Positions 1 to 10,612 of a DNA stretch of 64,000 nt are shown piece after piece. The stretch covers positions 68,701,001-68,765,000 of the forward strand of contig NC_069366.1 in assembly GCF_021730395.1 (NCBI RefSeq), in the 5' to 3' direction. The notes under the pieces were generated by a model, which was not told the DNA's origin, ran no database searches, and saw only the letters and a list, made by a program, of their open reading frames with translations. The number at the start of each line of letters is the position of its first letter. Position 1 is the stretch's first letter. The position numbers were made by a program, and so were the translations under genes. The DNA is from Mercenaria mercenaria. Taxonomy: Eukaryota; Mollusca; Bivalvia; Venerida; Veneridae.

Positions 1-412
1 AGGTTGAAGAAAAGTTTTATTGATCAAATGGTCCTGAAGACAATTGGTAATTTAAAAACAAACTTCAATTTTCTTCGTATGTTGGTCAATGTTTGGGTCA
101 CTTGAAACCATGGATAACTCAAGTATTTTGCTCATCCTCTTGGGATCTCAAGCAATCAGTGTTTCACTGTAGCTGAGAACCTATTTTTGTCCATAATGAC
201 CCTTACAATCAATGAACCTAAACCATATGAACAGCTTTGAAAGAGAGCCACCCAGAGATCATCTGTATAGTTTCATCAAAATCCATTCGGTGATTGTTTG
301 AAAAAATTGCTGATGATGGTGGGACAGATGGACACACACATTCATGATGGATGAAGAATACAGCGTGATCACAATGGCTCAACAGACGCATTTGTGCTCT
401 GGTGAGCTAAAA
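1..412 (+). mobile_element. 3' end fragment of a tandem-array repeat element
   Basis: Non-coding repeat. The last part (about 265-412) has the sentence-like order seen at 1665-1775: a 'tttcatcaaaatccattc' segment, then a run of GGACxxACAC words, then a terminal 'gagctaaaaa'. This order marks the 3' end of a non-autonomous element whose 5' end type is visible at 9657. No transposase reading frame is seen. Its left limit lies at or beyond the window edge. Confidence 0.5.
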
Positions 413-460
413 ATCAACTCAGCAGTTTAATACAAGAAGATTTTTTAGGTTTCTACTTAG

Positions 461-1107
461 GTTATTGCTTACCAGACTCTAGTCCGACCCCAGCTTGAAT
501 ATGCCTCCGAGGTATGGTCGCCCCACACCCAAACCCAGATAGACCAAACTGAAAGCGTCCAAAGGAGAGCCGCCCGTTGGATCAAGACTGACTACGGCCG
601 TACTTCCAGTGTAACAGATATGCTACACTCCCTAAACCTTCGTCGACTGGATTTAAGGCATACTGATTCTAGGTTATCACTCTTCTATAAGATTCATCAT
701 GATCTGGTTGCTATCCCAATCGTAGATTACCTTACCCCAATGACCCGATGTGTCTGCTATGGCCATTCCCTAAGTTATAGGTTAATTACTGCAACCACTG
801 ACTATTACAAGTTCTCTTATTTTCCGAGAACTGTGTACCATTGGAACCAACTACCTACCCCCCAGTGTCGCCCACCTCCCTACCCTAGAGCAGTTCAGTG
901 CCGCAGTTTGCAGCCTTGAACATGTCTCGCCCTAGTTATCCTGCTAACTCAAGTTTTAACCTTTTTATTTCACCAAAGTTATTTTTTAGTTTCTTCCACT
1001 CTAAATTCTTATCACTATATTCTTTCTCTTATGATTTTGATGCGCAAAACGTCTACGTCCCCGCAAGGGGTTCGACGGTTACAGAAGATAGATAGAGATA
1101 AATATCA
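461..1107 (+). mobile_element. LINE fragment, reverse-transcriptase C-terminus and 3' tail
   Basis: An open frame at 461-919 encodes the C-terminal end of a non-LTR retrotransposon RT. It starts VIAYQTLVRPQLEYASEVW, followed by an ESVQRRAARW motif and a late FPRTVYHWNQLP motif, which is the thumb/C-terminal signature of CR1/L2/Jockey-type LINEs. A TAG lies just upstream at 458 and the rest of the RT and endonuclease is missing, so this is a 5'-truncated copy. The 3' untranslated part continues to a short GATA-rich tail near 1095-1107, typical of this LINE group. The superfamily is recognised; the exact clade is not. Confidence 0.8.
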
Positions 1108-1775
1108 GGAAAATTGACAATGCCCTCTAGTGGTCATGTTTTTTGATGAATCAAAATAATTTGAAAATCTTGGTAGAAGGTCAAAAGAAGAACCAATTGT
1201 GTGTAATTATTTTAAAATTGGGCCTGCAGTTTCACATAGGAAGATTTTCAAAGTTCCCACTATCATGACTATATACATAATTATAGGAAAAGTGACCACG
1301 CCCTCTGTCGGCCATGTTTTTAAATAAATTGAGATAATTTGAACAAACTTTCTAGAGGGTCATATAAGGACCATTTGTGTAAAATTATTTCAAAATCGGG
1401 CCAGCAGTTTAAGACAAGAATATTTCTAAAGTTTCCACTCTATGCATATAGGGAAAAGTCGCCATGTCCCTTGGTGGCCATTTTTTGATAAATCAGAATT
1501 TGAACAATCTTGGTAGGTCACACAATGACCATTTGTGTGAAATTATTGTTAAACAAGTGGTTTAAGAGAAGATGTTGTTTGAAGACTTTTCTATTTTCAG
1601 TTCTGGCCGCCCCTATGTGCAACAAAGTGGAACCGTTGAAAAACTTTGGTAGAGAACCATCCATGGGACATCCAGGCCAAGTTTCATCAAAATCCATTCA
1701 GTGTTGTTTAAAGAAATTGTTGACGGACACATGCACAACCAGTGATGCACTCCTGCAAGCTAAAAAGTACTGAGG
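1108..1775 (+). repeat. Degenerate tandem array, about 170-bp unit
   Basis: Three to four diverged copies follow each other, starting near 1110, 1290 and 1450. Each carries 'gccctctxgtxgccatg', a 'ttgaacaatcttggtagag' phrase and 'ccatttgtgtgaaattatt'. The last copy runs into the 3' end ('gcaagctaaaaa'). The ORF at 1510-1773 in this stretch is a by-product. Same family style as 9657-10500. Confidence 0.65.
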
Positions 1776-1885
1776 TGGAAAAATGTTTCTTAACTTCCAT
1801 ACACTTTCCTTACCTAAAATTCAATCTTATAAGTGCTTGGTAGTCTGAATTTAATCTACAATGCAGACAAAAGGAAAACTCTCAC

Positions 1886-2058
1886 CATGGGCCCTTCCCA
1901 TTTGTCCTGTAGGCACCACCTGCCTGGACCCCAAGGTTATGCTGCTTTATTCTGCGGTTAGGATCCACTGTGTAGCCTATGTAAGTCCGTCCTTTGAATT
2001 TTGGGTTGACGTTGTACAATAGGTATACACCATAGAAGTTCTCTATTTCATGGACCAT
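1886..2058 (-). CDS. SLX1: SLX1 structure-specific endonuclease, GIY-YIG N-terminal exon (partial)
   Basis: The exon encodes the first 57 residues plus two bases of codon 58. It shows the GIY-YIG nuclease core: GVYLLY at 10-15, [17 protein letters not shown] at 25-41 with the YIG and the conserved Arg pair, and a [12 protein letters not shown] block at 47-58. This order matches the N-terminus of SLX1, which with its partner SLX4 cleaves branched DNA (Holliday junctions, flaps) in the nucleus. The start is the Met at 2058. A good donor, ATG|GTGAGAG, lies at 1886/1885 and splits the Trp codon, which is the expected place. A possible acceptor (TTTTAG) lies 8 bases before the ATG, so a 5' non-coding exon may exist. 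The C-terminal RING-like part is not seen between 1 and 1885 and probably lies past the window edge. The intron side is filled with repeats. Confidence 0.85.
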
Positions 2059-2109
2059 CTTTGCCACTAAAATATAACACATAGATTTAAAACATGAATT
2101 TGATATCAT

Positions 2110-3225
2110 TTACTCACTCTGGCACACATGGCTAAAAATGTGCACCATTGCACGAATTAGTATCAGACAAGGAAGAGTTGCCGGACCAATAGAAAATGCA
2201 TCATATTTTGTAAAAACCAAAAGCAACAAAAAAGAAACTTTTCAGACCTTGACACTAACTTTTTTCAGTGGTGTCACAGAGAGCCTCTTACCTGTAGAAT
2301 TTGGTGTCCCTCACCAATACAAGGGATCCCTCCAGTTTGAAAGGATGAAAACTCAAGCAAAACTGCTAAATCTTAAATAATATATATTTATATCTTAGTT
2401 TGTTTCGAATTAAATTCAACAACAGTCTATATGAGTTATTTTATAACAACTGATATAGGTCGTTGCTGAATTTACATTGAAGCAAGAAAAGGAAGAAATA
2501 CAGTTTTTGTGAGATGAAAGCAACTTTGGTTTGGTATTTTTTTTATCAAATATTCGGTTAGAATAAAGAAATCTTTGAATATAACTCAGTATTTAATGTG
2601 GCTATTTCATTGTCGTCATTGAAAATAGTTATCCTGGAGGAACACCTAGCTTTGAATAATGGGTGTCCCTCGCTAGAATTTGGGTACCTCAGGATCCCAG
2701 GACAATATTAATGTCGAGGCCTGCTTTTAGTTTTTATAAGGCACTGTTATTTTACCTGGTCTCTAAAAATACAAAATCTACATGAATGCATTACAGTCTA
2801 GTACTCGTGTATTCTAACACATTCTAAAATCTGGGTTTAAAAACTCAAAATGTTGTACAGCAGATGGCAAGAAATACTACTGCCAAACAAATGGAAAAAT
2901 GTTATTTTGGTAAAAATTTAAAAATTGAGGATAACCGTTTAAAAAAAAGTTACATTTACCATTTTAGGCCATCAAAAAACAAAATATGGGTGCCATGGTT
3001 TTCCAAAAAAATGAAGTAAAATTGTGATATTGGGGTTGAAAATTCAAGCCTTATTTTATATGATAGCAAATGCTTCAAACTTCAAGGAAATAGCTTCGGG
3101 AAAGTGTTGAGAAATACCAATGAGAAAATATTTTAACCTTTTTTTTCCTTGAAAGCTCATTGAATTCCCAGTAAGATAAATTAATGCTATAATGTTTTAT
3201 GACCAGGAAATATGTATATGTATTA
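2110..3225. other. No gene seen; AT-rich DNA upstream of the SLX1 exon
   Basis: No exon, RNA gene or known repeat was recognised. The 80-residue open frame at 2138-2380 has no family features. This is where the SLX1 promoter and first exon would be expected on the minus strand, but no clear TATA or other element could be assigned. Confidence 0.5.
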
Positions 3226-3668
3226 TAGGTGGGCGGTGGTCTTGTGGTAACACGCTTGACTGTCAATCCAGAGGTCCGGGGTTGGAATCCCGGTCCAGGC
3301 ACTGGAAATTTCTGAAATGCTCTTGAGTGTCTCCCACCTAACTAGAGGCCTGTACTGGTTCTTCCCAGGAAAGATGGCTTCGCGTGTATTGGTGCTATAC
3401 ACCGGGCACGTTAAAGAACCAGACTGTCTATTAGAAAAGAGCTAGGCTAAGTTAGCCGGACACATCTGTATCTAAAACATTCTCTCTGTCTGTTCTGGGG
3501 GCTTTATCTCACTCTGTCCCTCTGGTCAAATCACTCTGTGTCTGTACTAGTAGAGGATGAATTTTGCATCCTGTGTGGCTGCGTTTGCTATATGAAAAGC
3601 GCCTCTGAATGTGTTTATCATGAAAAGGGCGCTATATAAATCTGGTATAATAATAATAATAATAATAA
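3226..3668 (+). mobile_element. tRNA-derived SINE (Asp-like head), near full length
   Basis: The head at 3228-3302 folds like a tRNA. It has an A-box-like segment, an anticodon region CTGTCAA (GTC, Asp-like) and a B-box 'ggggttggaatccc'. It is followed by a body of about 290 bases with 'caccgggcacgttaaagaac' and 'ggcgctatataaatctgg', ending in a run of (ATA/AAT) triplets. The tRNA-like head, body and simple-repeat tail define a Pol III-transcribed SINE. It is not a functional tRNA gene: the acceptor stem is poor and the sequence continues with SINE body. Confidence 0.85.
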
Positions 3669-4106
3669 AACAATATTTTTTTTCAACATAAAAAAATTAT
3701 ATGATTAGTAATAGGTGTATGTGTATGGTTTGAAACTTACTTAATCAAAATTAGTGTTTGTGGACATTGTTTTTTAAAATAACCCTTTCTGCCCTAATTT
3801 GACATGAAAATAAAAATTTTCCTGAAAAAGTTGTTGCTGAATAAAAAATAATGAACAAATTATTATAAAACCTTTTTTCTCTCACATTTTACATGGTTGT
3901 AAACTGTGCACATGCCAAATTTCAAGAATGTCCAGTAATTTTAATTATCAGATTGAGTTACTTTACAGGTGCACAGGGGACAGTCACACTGAAAATCAGT
4001 GTTACATTCATTCATTATTAGTAATTAGTAAACAAAAGTATTAGTTTTCTTTTCATACAAAGATTATTGGTGGCATTGGTGGTCAAACATGTGTTGTGAT
4101 TCGAGG
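3669..4106. other. No feature seen
   Basis: AT-rich sequence with no recognisable gene or repeat. Confidence 0.4.
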
Positions 4107-4460
4107 ATTCTGGTTAACCAGGAGCCAGGTTAGCTCAGTTGGTACAGCACCTGACTTGCAAGCATAAGGTCGTAGGTTCGAGTCCTACACTGGGTAGCTG
4201 ATTTTCTAACCAAAATACAACATTGGCGACAAGGTAAATTGGAAGTGCGGGCTACAGTGGCCAGTTTATGTAGAACATGCGGTTTGCAGGGGCTATATAC
4301 TCTGTTGGAAGCTGAACAGTTGTTCCATTCTGCAATTCCACTGTAAAGGAAGGCTACTTGACCAGTTATATAGAGCATGTGGTATCTGCAGAGGCTATAC
4401 TCTGTTGGAAGCTGAACAGTTGATGCCTCGCTCTATGGTTCCATGATAAGGTTTAAGCTG
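4107..4460 (+). mobile_element. tRNA-derived SINE with internally duplicated body
   Basis: The head (about 4130-4197) has the A-box 'ttagctcagttggta' and the B-box 'ggttcgagtcc'. The anticodon arm is malformed (nine-base loop), so it is not a tRNA gene. The body holds two copies of a segment of about 72 bases, at roughly 4249-4322 and 4350-4422. Both end in 'ggaagctgaacagttg'. Pol III-derived retroposon by structure; family not named. Confidence 0.65.
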
Positions 4461-4974
4461 TGTAGTCCAAATAAATGGACATTTAACGACAACGTGATAA
4501 CTTTTGACTGTCGCTGTCCCGTCATGTCCAAAATTATTCTTCATATTTCTGTTAGGAAATCCCCAACAGATATCTGTTGAGAAACATTTTCTGGTACATG
4601 TACAAAGTATTTGTAATGATTACATCTCTGATAATGAATTTATATTGACATTAAAGCATAGACTTACCTTGCTGGCATTTTATGAATGTATGTTTTGTGT
4701 TTTGTTTGAAGTTTCTGCAATTTAGTGTTATCGGCAGTGAGTCTAATATGTACTGATACCGGTGTCATGATAGATATCTCCTAACACCAGTCAGTTAATA
4801 TTTTTGAAGATTTAGGTCTCTTATTTCAAGTTATGAATTATATTCAACTCATTTGAACTTTCTACATGAATATTATTATAATCTAATTTATGAGAGCAAG
4901 TAAGTCTGACCAGTATATTATGACTATTTTGGATTTTTTATGTCTTCGTTTTCCTAACGGTAAAATAGGGTACA
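4461..4974. other. No feature seen
   Basis: AT-rich sequence. A short open frame at 4504-4725 shows no domain or coding signature. Confidence 0.4.
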
Positions 4975-4982
4975 TGATGATG

Positions 4983-5187
4983 CATAGGGATCCGTCACGT
5001 GCTATGACAGAGGGGAAAAATTTTTATGGTAGAGGGGATATTTTTTAATTTATGTTATTTACGGATGATTTTTTTTCACATATAAGTTCTTGAATTTCAT
5101 CTAAAAAAAAAAAAAAAACATTTTAAAAAAATCCCCTCTATCATAAAATTTTTTCCCCTCTATCATAGCACTTGACGGATCCCTATG
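4983..5187. mobile_element. Foldback MITE with 8-bp target duplication
   Basis: Terminal inverted repeats of about 63 bases begin CATAGGGATCCGTCA and pair 4983-5045 with 5126-5187. They are flanked by a perfect direct repeat TGATGATG at 4975-4982 and 5188-5195. An 8-bp target duplication points to the hAT superfamily (inference). It has no coding capacity; the centre is AT-rich with an A16-type run. Confidence 0.85.
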
Positions 5188-5195
5188 TGATGATG

Positions 5196-5566
5196 TAGAT
5201 GATTTTCTCACCAATGGTCCAAAATACAATACATGGAAATTCAACAGCATGAAGATCCAATGCTTTAAATGAAAAATAAGTGACATTTAGCATAACAAGT
5301 GAGGCTAATCATACAGGAACTAACCTTATAACAACGTTATTTCTGTAATATCAAGCATCAACTGTAAACAAAAACGGATTACGAACAAATGGTAAATATG
5401 AATAAAGGGAAGTAACTTTGGTAATAGAGCTAAAACGGATCAGTATACGCATCAGCAGACGCTCTAATAATTTCTAATACACAAAATATATTTTTAGAAT
5501 ATGTTAATAGTAAGTAAAATTCTTTCAGCCAGACAACATTCACTAGTGAACAGTGAACATTAACAT
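5196..5566. other. No feature seen
   Basis: Non-coding AT-rich sequence between a MITE and a SINE fragment. Confidence 0.4.
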
Positions 5567-5660
5567 CCCGGACCAGGCATCTCCTATCTAACTAAGAGTC
5601 CTGTACTGGTTCTTTCCAGGAAAGAGGGTTTCTAAAAAGTATTTCTCTCTATCTGTTCAG
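5567..5660 (+). mobile_element. Fragment of the 3226-type SINE
   Basis: Matches the body of the SINE at 3226-3668 in order: 'cccggaccaggca', 'ctgtactggttctttccagg', then a deleted copy of the 'ctctctxtctgttc' segment. It lacks the tRNA head and tail. Confidence 0.65.
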
Positions 5661-5704
5661 AGCAGGGTGATTCACAATTCTGAAGATTTTCATATCGTTC
5701 CTGT

Positions 5705-6600
5705 CCATGGGCGGATCCAGCGGGGGGTCAGGGGGATCCCCACCCCCCTAGAATTTTCAAAGTTAATGGTGAAAACTTTTAAAGCTGCACTCTCACAGTT
5801 GAACAAACAGTACAATCGTATTATAACGTACGTACTGCGTACATCAGGAAACATTCATTACAAGACCTTTTACAACATACAGGAAAGCCCTTAGAAAAGA
5901 TTCCTACCTTTTGAAACACGAACTGTTTTAGATCAAACGGCAAACATCAACATCGATAATGGCAATACATGATTTATATTATATTTTTAATAACCCTTTA
6001 GAAGTCGGCGAGTCTTGGCAGAGGGCTTAAACTTTTTTTTTGTTGGATTTAACGTCGCACCGACACATGATAGGTCATATGGCGACTTTCCAGCTTTAAT
6101 GGTGAAGGAAGAACCCAGGTGCCCCTCCGTGCATTATTTCATCACGAGCGGACACCTGGGTAAAACCACCGACCTCCCGTAAGCCAGCTGGATGGCTTCC
6201 TCACATGAAGAATTCAACGCCCCGAGTGAGGCTCGAACCCACATCGATGAGGGGCAAGTGATTTGAAGTCAGCGACCTTAACCACTCGGCCACGGAAGCC
6301 CCGGCTTAAACTTAGCCAAGGCCAATAAGGAATGTTTCATCCTCGTTCATCCGTACCCCCACTATGCTCGTTTTCATATCATGGGAAAATTTGTAAAATA
6401 ATATTGGATTTCGTTGTTTTTTTTTTGTTTTTTTTTGAAGTGATGATTAAATTTTTGATGGGATTCAGATTCTTGTTTTTCTTACACTAAAACGCTCAAA
6501 ATCGCTCTCCGTTGACCCCGAGAAACAAAAATTTTCATGGGAAGGCCCCTGTACCCTGCACCTATCTGGACACTCCTGGACAAAATTCCTGGATCCGCCC
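5705..6600. mobile_element. Non-autonomous DNA transposon with GGGCGGATCCAG ends, interrupted by a SINE
   Basis: The left end at 5705 reads ccatGGGCGGATCCAG followed by a G/C-rich stretch. The right end at 6589-6600 is the inverse, CTGGATCCGCCC. The inner right part (about 6490-6590) is the GC-rich subterminal block. A 266-base SINE sits inside at 6038-6303, so this element is older than that SINE. No transposase is present. A second element with related ends is at 10613-10986. Confidence 0.6.
6038..6303 (-). mobile_element. tRNA-Leu/Ser-like SINE
   Basis: On the minus strand the head begins 'ggggcttccgtggccgag' and has the A-box 'gtggccgagtggttaagg', a long variable arm and the B-box 'gggttcgagcctcac'. 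This is a class II (Leu/Ser-type) tRNA shape. The body ends 'cgccatatgacctatcatg', then 'gcgacgttaaatccaac', then a run of A. The head and 3' tail resemble bivalve tRNA-derived SINEs of the V-SINE type such as RUDI (recalled family, not searched). It is nested in the transposon 5705-6600. Confidence 0.8.
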
Positions 6601-6604
6601 TGCT

Positions 6605-6745
6605 GCTAGAACAACTTTATATTACAATTCCTTTCTACACACCGCTGTTCGAGAGTGGAACCTACTGACAACTGCAATACGCAACGCCAAAACGTTATCA
6701 TCGTTTAAAAACAATCTAATAAAAATATAAAAAAAAAACACTCCG
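6605..6745 (+). mobile_element. LINE fragment, extreme RT C-terminus
   Basis: Encodes a TLYYNSFLHTAVREWNLL motif and then a SFKNNLIKI ending, followed by an A-rich tail. This is the typical 'NSFxxxTVREWN...FK..L' end of jockey/CR1-like reverse transcriptases. Only the last 45 or so residues remain. Confidence 0.65.
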
Positions 6746-6809
6746 TCATATTTTCGCACTACATGTAGTTCACTTCCTAAACTCCATTATGCCGATGTGG
6801 TAGTCTCGA

Positions 6810-7140
6810 ACCTAATTTTCACTACTTCTTTGAGTGTCCTCTTCTTTCTGCCTGTCGTAACCATCTATTAAATAGTCTGAGGGGATTTTACCTGATGACA
6901 GATTGGAATGAGAGGTGTAATCCAAGAACAGAGATGAAAACTGCTGGTTTAGTATATCAGCTTTCTTCTTAGCTGTGTTGTATGTGATGCCATCTTTCTT
7001 CAAAGGAGACTCGCCAAAGTTGTCCTTCTTCCAGGATTTGATATAATTCCTGAATACTTTTGGGTTCTCGTGGACCATACCTTTACCAGTCTGAAGGGGA
7101 GTTGGACTTTTTTGCTGTCCTTGACCATCGGCTTAATCTA
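6810..7140 (-). mobile_element. LINE fragment, endonuclease-RT linker
   Basis: The minus-strand frame at 7078-6812 reads MVHENPKVFRNYIKSWKK, then a SPLKKDG block and ADILNQQFSSLF. This is the conserved linker just before the RT domain of non-LTR elements ('NPKxFWxYI...KADILNxxFSSVF'). In-frame homology appears to extend upstream to about 7140. It lies in opposite orientation to the C-terminal fragment at 6605, so the two are separate insertions or a rearranged copy. Confidence 0.75.
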
Positions 7141-8476
7141 GTTAGGCGACGGATAAATATTCAGTTTGACAAAGTTAACTGCTGAACAGTCTGTAACTGC
7201 ATGTAAAGTTTATTAATAGTAAACTGAGATAATTTCAATTTAAGTAAAGCACAGGAAACTAACTTCCGTAAGAAGAGTATATGATGCAGATGTGAATATC
7301 CAACTCTCGACTAACTGCTTCGACAGAGCCTCGTTAAGTACTGCTAAATGATTATATCTGACAGCACCCACAGTTAGTGCCAGATTTTTTATTAGATTAG
7401 TGTCAGTCCCCGTGGGGACGTTCATAAATTGCGCTCGCCGCCCATATTTCAGGGCGTCGGCGCGGGGTATTGGGTATAGTTTTCAACTAGCAATAACCAC
7501 GCCTCGGATAAACCTCATTGGCTATGGTACCGCCACTGCGCAAAGCTACTGCATAATTGAAATGAATGATATTTATACAAACTCTTAATGACAACACAAA
7601 GGTTCCTCAACAATTCATATTTTCCATCTAAGATGTAAACTTTAATCAATTATTATTTAAATTGAGAAGATAAAGCTATTTTAAAAATATTAACTTCTGT
7701 TAAAGTAAATCAGATAAAATTTATACATTATAAATTACTTCCCTTTATTTTTTTGTATTATATGTATATAGTTATTTAAATTAAATTATTTCCCTTGGGC
7801 AATATTATATGTTATATCACGTTAGTTGCCTGACAGTCGGACAGATAGATCCTTTCAAGAAATTGAAAAAACAATGTAGCTTATGATAAGTATAATAATT
7901 TCGCCGTGTCATGAAATAAATTTCAGGCGCGTAGACAGGCGCCCGGACGTACGATTGTGCGTTTATTTTTGTAATGGCATATAAGAATAATAGAGCGCTC
8001 TTAAAACTGGAATTAATGCAATAATACAAGGAGTCGAATGAGGCGCTGTTTTGTATAAAATGCTGTTTTGTATAAAACAAATCAAGGTTTATCACTTTTC
8101 ATTAAGTTCATAATTGTAGGCCATACACTGAAGTATTATGGCTGTCTATCGGATATGGATATAAAACCCATTGCGCTATTTATTCCTTATTTTTTTACAG
8201 CTTTGGTTTAGTAAACACTATAATTTATCTATCATTTAATAGAATTACATGCGTACGACGAATTATACCACAAGGATACAGCCAAACAATCATTTAACTC
8301 AACTTCGATTAACAAGGCATCCCTCAAACTTGCTGTTTTGGAGCATCTTTATCATGAAACAATGTTTGTTGATTAGTCATATTCGTGTAAGTACTGCAAG
8401 TCTACGGGCTTTCTTGAACGAAATGTACTAAAACGTGCAGCCCACGAGACCGGTCAGTTTACACTCAAAGGTAGGG
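7141..8476. other. No gene seen; AT-rich intergenic DNA
   Basis: Several 60-90 residue open frames (for example 7817-8095 minus) have no domain features. A GC-rich patch at about 7405-7460 stands out but nothing could be assigned to it. Confidence 0.4.
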
Positions 8477-8907
8477 CTGGGACGATTTCAAAATTTTGAA
8501 ATCGGTTAATCATTTAAGTATGAAATCGAATCGAACCGGTTAATCAGCCTCCATATTTGAAATGCTTTTTTTTTCTTTCCTGACGACCGTATAAAGGTAC
8601 TTTCAGCAGCTGACTTCATTAGGAACTTACAGACTTTATCGTTTGGAAGCAGATAATAAGTATACATTATATTTTGGTGTATTTTATTTCAGATATATCA
8701 CGACAAGCAAATCCAAGTCTATTGATTATGTTCAGTTGATGTGTTTTAGCGGAAATATACTGCGGGTCTATGTGCTGGTCAAAGAAATGTATATAGATAA
8801 AGTATTTGTGATGTTTATTGTTTGAGAGCGATTAGCGGTTTTGCAAAATTGAAACCGGTTTCACCTAGTAATCGAATCGGATCCGATTAACCGAGTAATC
8901 GTCCCAG
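8477..8907. mobile_element. MITE with CTGGGACGATT ends
   Basis: The left end CTGGGACGATT (8477-8487) and the right end AATCGTCCCAG (8897-8907) are exact inverse copies. Inside each lie related 'ggttaatc' and 'gattaacc' words and AATCGAATCGG-like subterminal repeats. End sequence and size resemble hAT-type MITEs. No clear target duplication was found. The 60-residue frame inside (8643-8825) is not convincing. Confidence 0.65.
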
Positions 8908-8908
8908 T

Positions 8909-9340
8909 GAAATGCTGCTATTTATTTAAACATTAAAAAAAACTGATTTTCTGAGTTAAAGATGCCGTGGTATGGTTGGGAGTATTTTCAGGAAACATGT
9001 GTAAATATGCCATCTGTTACCACTATGCAAGTGGAAAAGCACATAATTTCAGTATTATATGTCAGTTATGGCGCGTAGGAAAATTTGAAAGTAAAGGCTA
9101 GACTCGTTCCTGGAAAAAAACACAACTTTGCTATGGTTCAGAGCAATTTCAGATTGCTATGGCCGAGAGCAATCCGAACTTCTGTCGTGAAATCAGACGT
9201 TTTTGTCATTGAAACTGCCATGTGAATAGCGTTTGTCACTAATTCAACTCACGTCAGCATATTTCATGACCGTACGGAGTCTCAGTGCAAAGTCAAAGTT
9301 GGTCTGATTAAGGTTAAACCTACATTCGTAATTATATTTT
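8909..9340 (+). repeat. Left arm of a 0.4-kb inverted repeat pair
   Basis: Inverse copy of 12425-12816. Shared landmarks read in inverse order there: 'gaaatgctgctattta', 'gatgccgtggtatggttggg', 'gactcgttcctgg', 'ctgccatgtgaatagcgttt' and 'caaagttggtctgatta'. The arms are separated by about 3.1 kb. It starts two bases after the MITE that ends at 8907. Confidence 0.9.
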
Positions 9341-9656
9341 CGTACAACTAATCCAAAGTATATTTGTGCTATTCAAAGAATAAGTTAACGCTGGTGGCTT
9401 TCCATGACGTTCTTTGTTGATGACGATTGAATGGTGTTGCGTTTCTTTGCAGACATTTTCACCCCGTATTTCATAATACATGTAGTCTCCGAGCCAAGTA
9501 TCTCTGCTATCGTATCGGGCATTAACTTTATTTACAAAATTGTACCTCATTACTCCGAATCCGTCTCCTGTCGTGTCGATTTGAAGACAAATGCGATTTT
9601 CGTTTCATTGCTTTTTCTGAAAAAAAGTTTAATTGTAAATGTGATTTCATCAAAAA

Positions 9657-10500
9657 ACAAGAGGGTCATGATGACCCTGGATCGCTCACCTGAGTAATAT
9701 GAGCTACATGTTTCAAATGTCAAACTGATACTAAAATATTAGAATATTTATTTATTTATTTGGGTTTTACGGCGCATCAACACAGTATATAGGTTATATG
9801 GCGCCAAACAGGACTACAAATTTTGGTTCCACATCACATTTACAAAATAAAAACATGAGGTATGGAATCAAAATTTGCATACCTGCTGGAATCACAGAGT
9901 TACTGCAAAAACCAAGTATTAGTACCCTATTACTCGCCTCTTACGATCATGCAATGGTAAGGCAGTGGTTCCAAAATATTAGAAAAGTACTTCAAAGTAC
10001 TTCTGTAGGTCACAGGTAATCAGGTAATTATAATTAAACAGTCTAGGAAATACAGTCAAATTATTTTCGAAGTGTTTTTTCCAATATAACTCATATAACA
10101 AGTTGCCCCCGGGGCAGTGCCTCTTTTCGCCCTATGGGCATAATTTGAATAATCTTGTTAGAGATCTACTAGGCAACACTACATACCAAATACCAAAGGC
10201 CTAGGCCTTGATCTTTCAGACAAAAAGATTTTAAAAAAGTCCTATGTAAGTCTATGTAAAACTTAGGACCCCCAGGGCAGGGTCTCTTTTCATCGCATGG
10301 GCATAATTTGAACAATCTTGGTAAAGGACCACAAGACAATGATACATACCAAAAATCAAAGGCCTAGGTCTTGTGATTTCAGACAAGAAGATTGGTCTTT
10401 TCCCTTTATAAGTCCATGTAAAAGTAGAGAACCCCGTGCGGGGCCTCTTTTCATCAGAGAGTCATAATTTTGAACAATCTTCATATAGGATTACAAGTCA
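9657..10500 (+). mobile_element. Tandem-array repeat element with 5' hairpin (CAAGAGGGTCATGATGACCC type)
   Basis: The 5' end carries a perfect short hairpin AGGGTCAT-G-ATGACCCT followed by 'ggatcgctcacctgag'. From about 10085 there are three diverged copies of a unit of about 165 bases with 'gggcctcttttcatc', 'cataatttgaacaatcttgg' and 'ccaaaggcctaggxcttg'. A retroposon (9745-9972) is inserted in its 5' part. No protein is encoded. The matching 3' end type occurs at 265-412, but here the element appears to fade out near 10500. Confidence 0.7.
9745..9972 (-). mobile_element. SINE-like retroposon with 12-bp target duplication
   Basis: Flanked by the perfect 12-base direct repeat AAAATATTAGAA at 9733-9744 and 9973-9984. 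On the minus strand it ends 'ggcgccatataacc', 'gatgcgccgtaaaaccc', then an AAATAAATA tail. That 3' module is shared with the SINEs at 6038, 13105 and 16735. Target duplication plus A-rich tail show LINE-mediated retroposition. Confidence 0.85.
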
Positions 10501-10612
10501 AATGGTTTATCGCGGCCAGAAATTTGTACAAACCGGACAGAAGTTGCGAAATTGTCATTTGTGCAGGAATGAAGCGTTTACCATAATGTCAAGTACTGGA
10601 CAGGTATAGTGA

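Noticed and set aside
3228-3302. Possible tRNA-Asp gene
   Set aside because: Continues directly into SINE body and tail, and the acceptor stem does not pair well.
4130-4200. Possible tRNA gene
   Set aside because: Anticodon stem-loop is abnormal and the sequence belongs to a longer repeated element.
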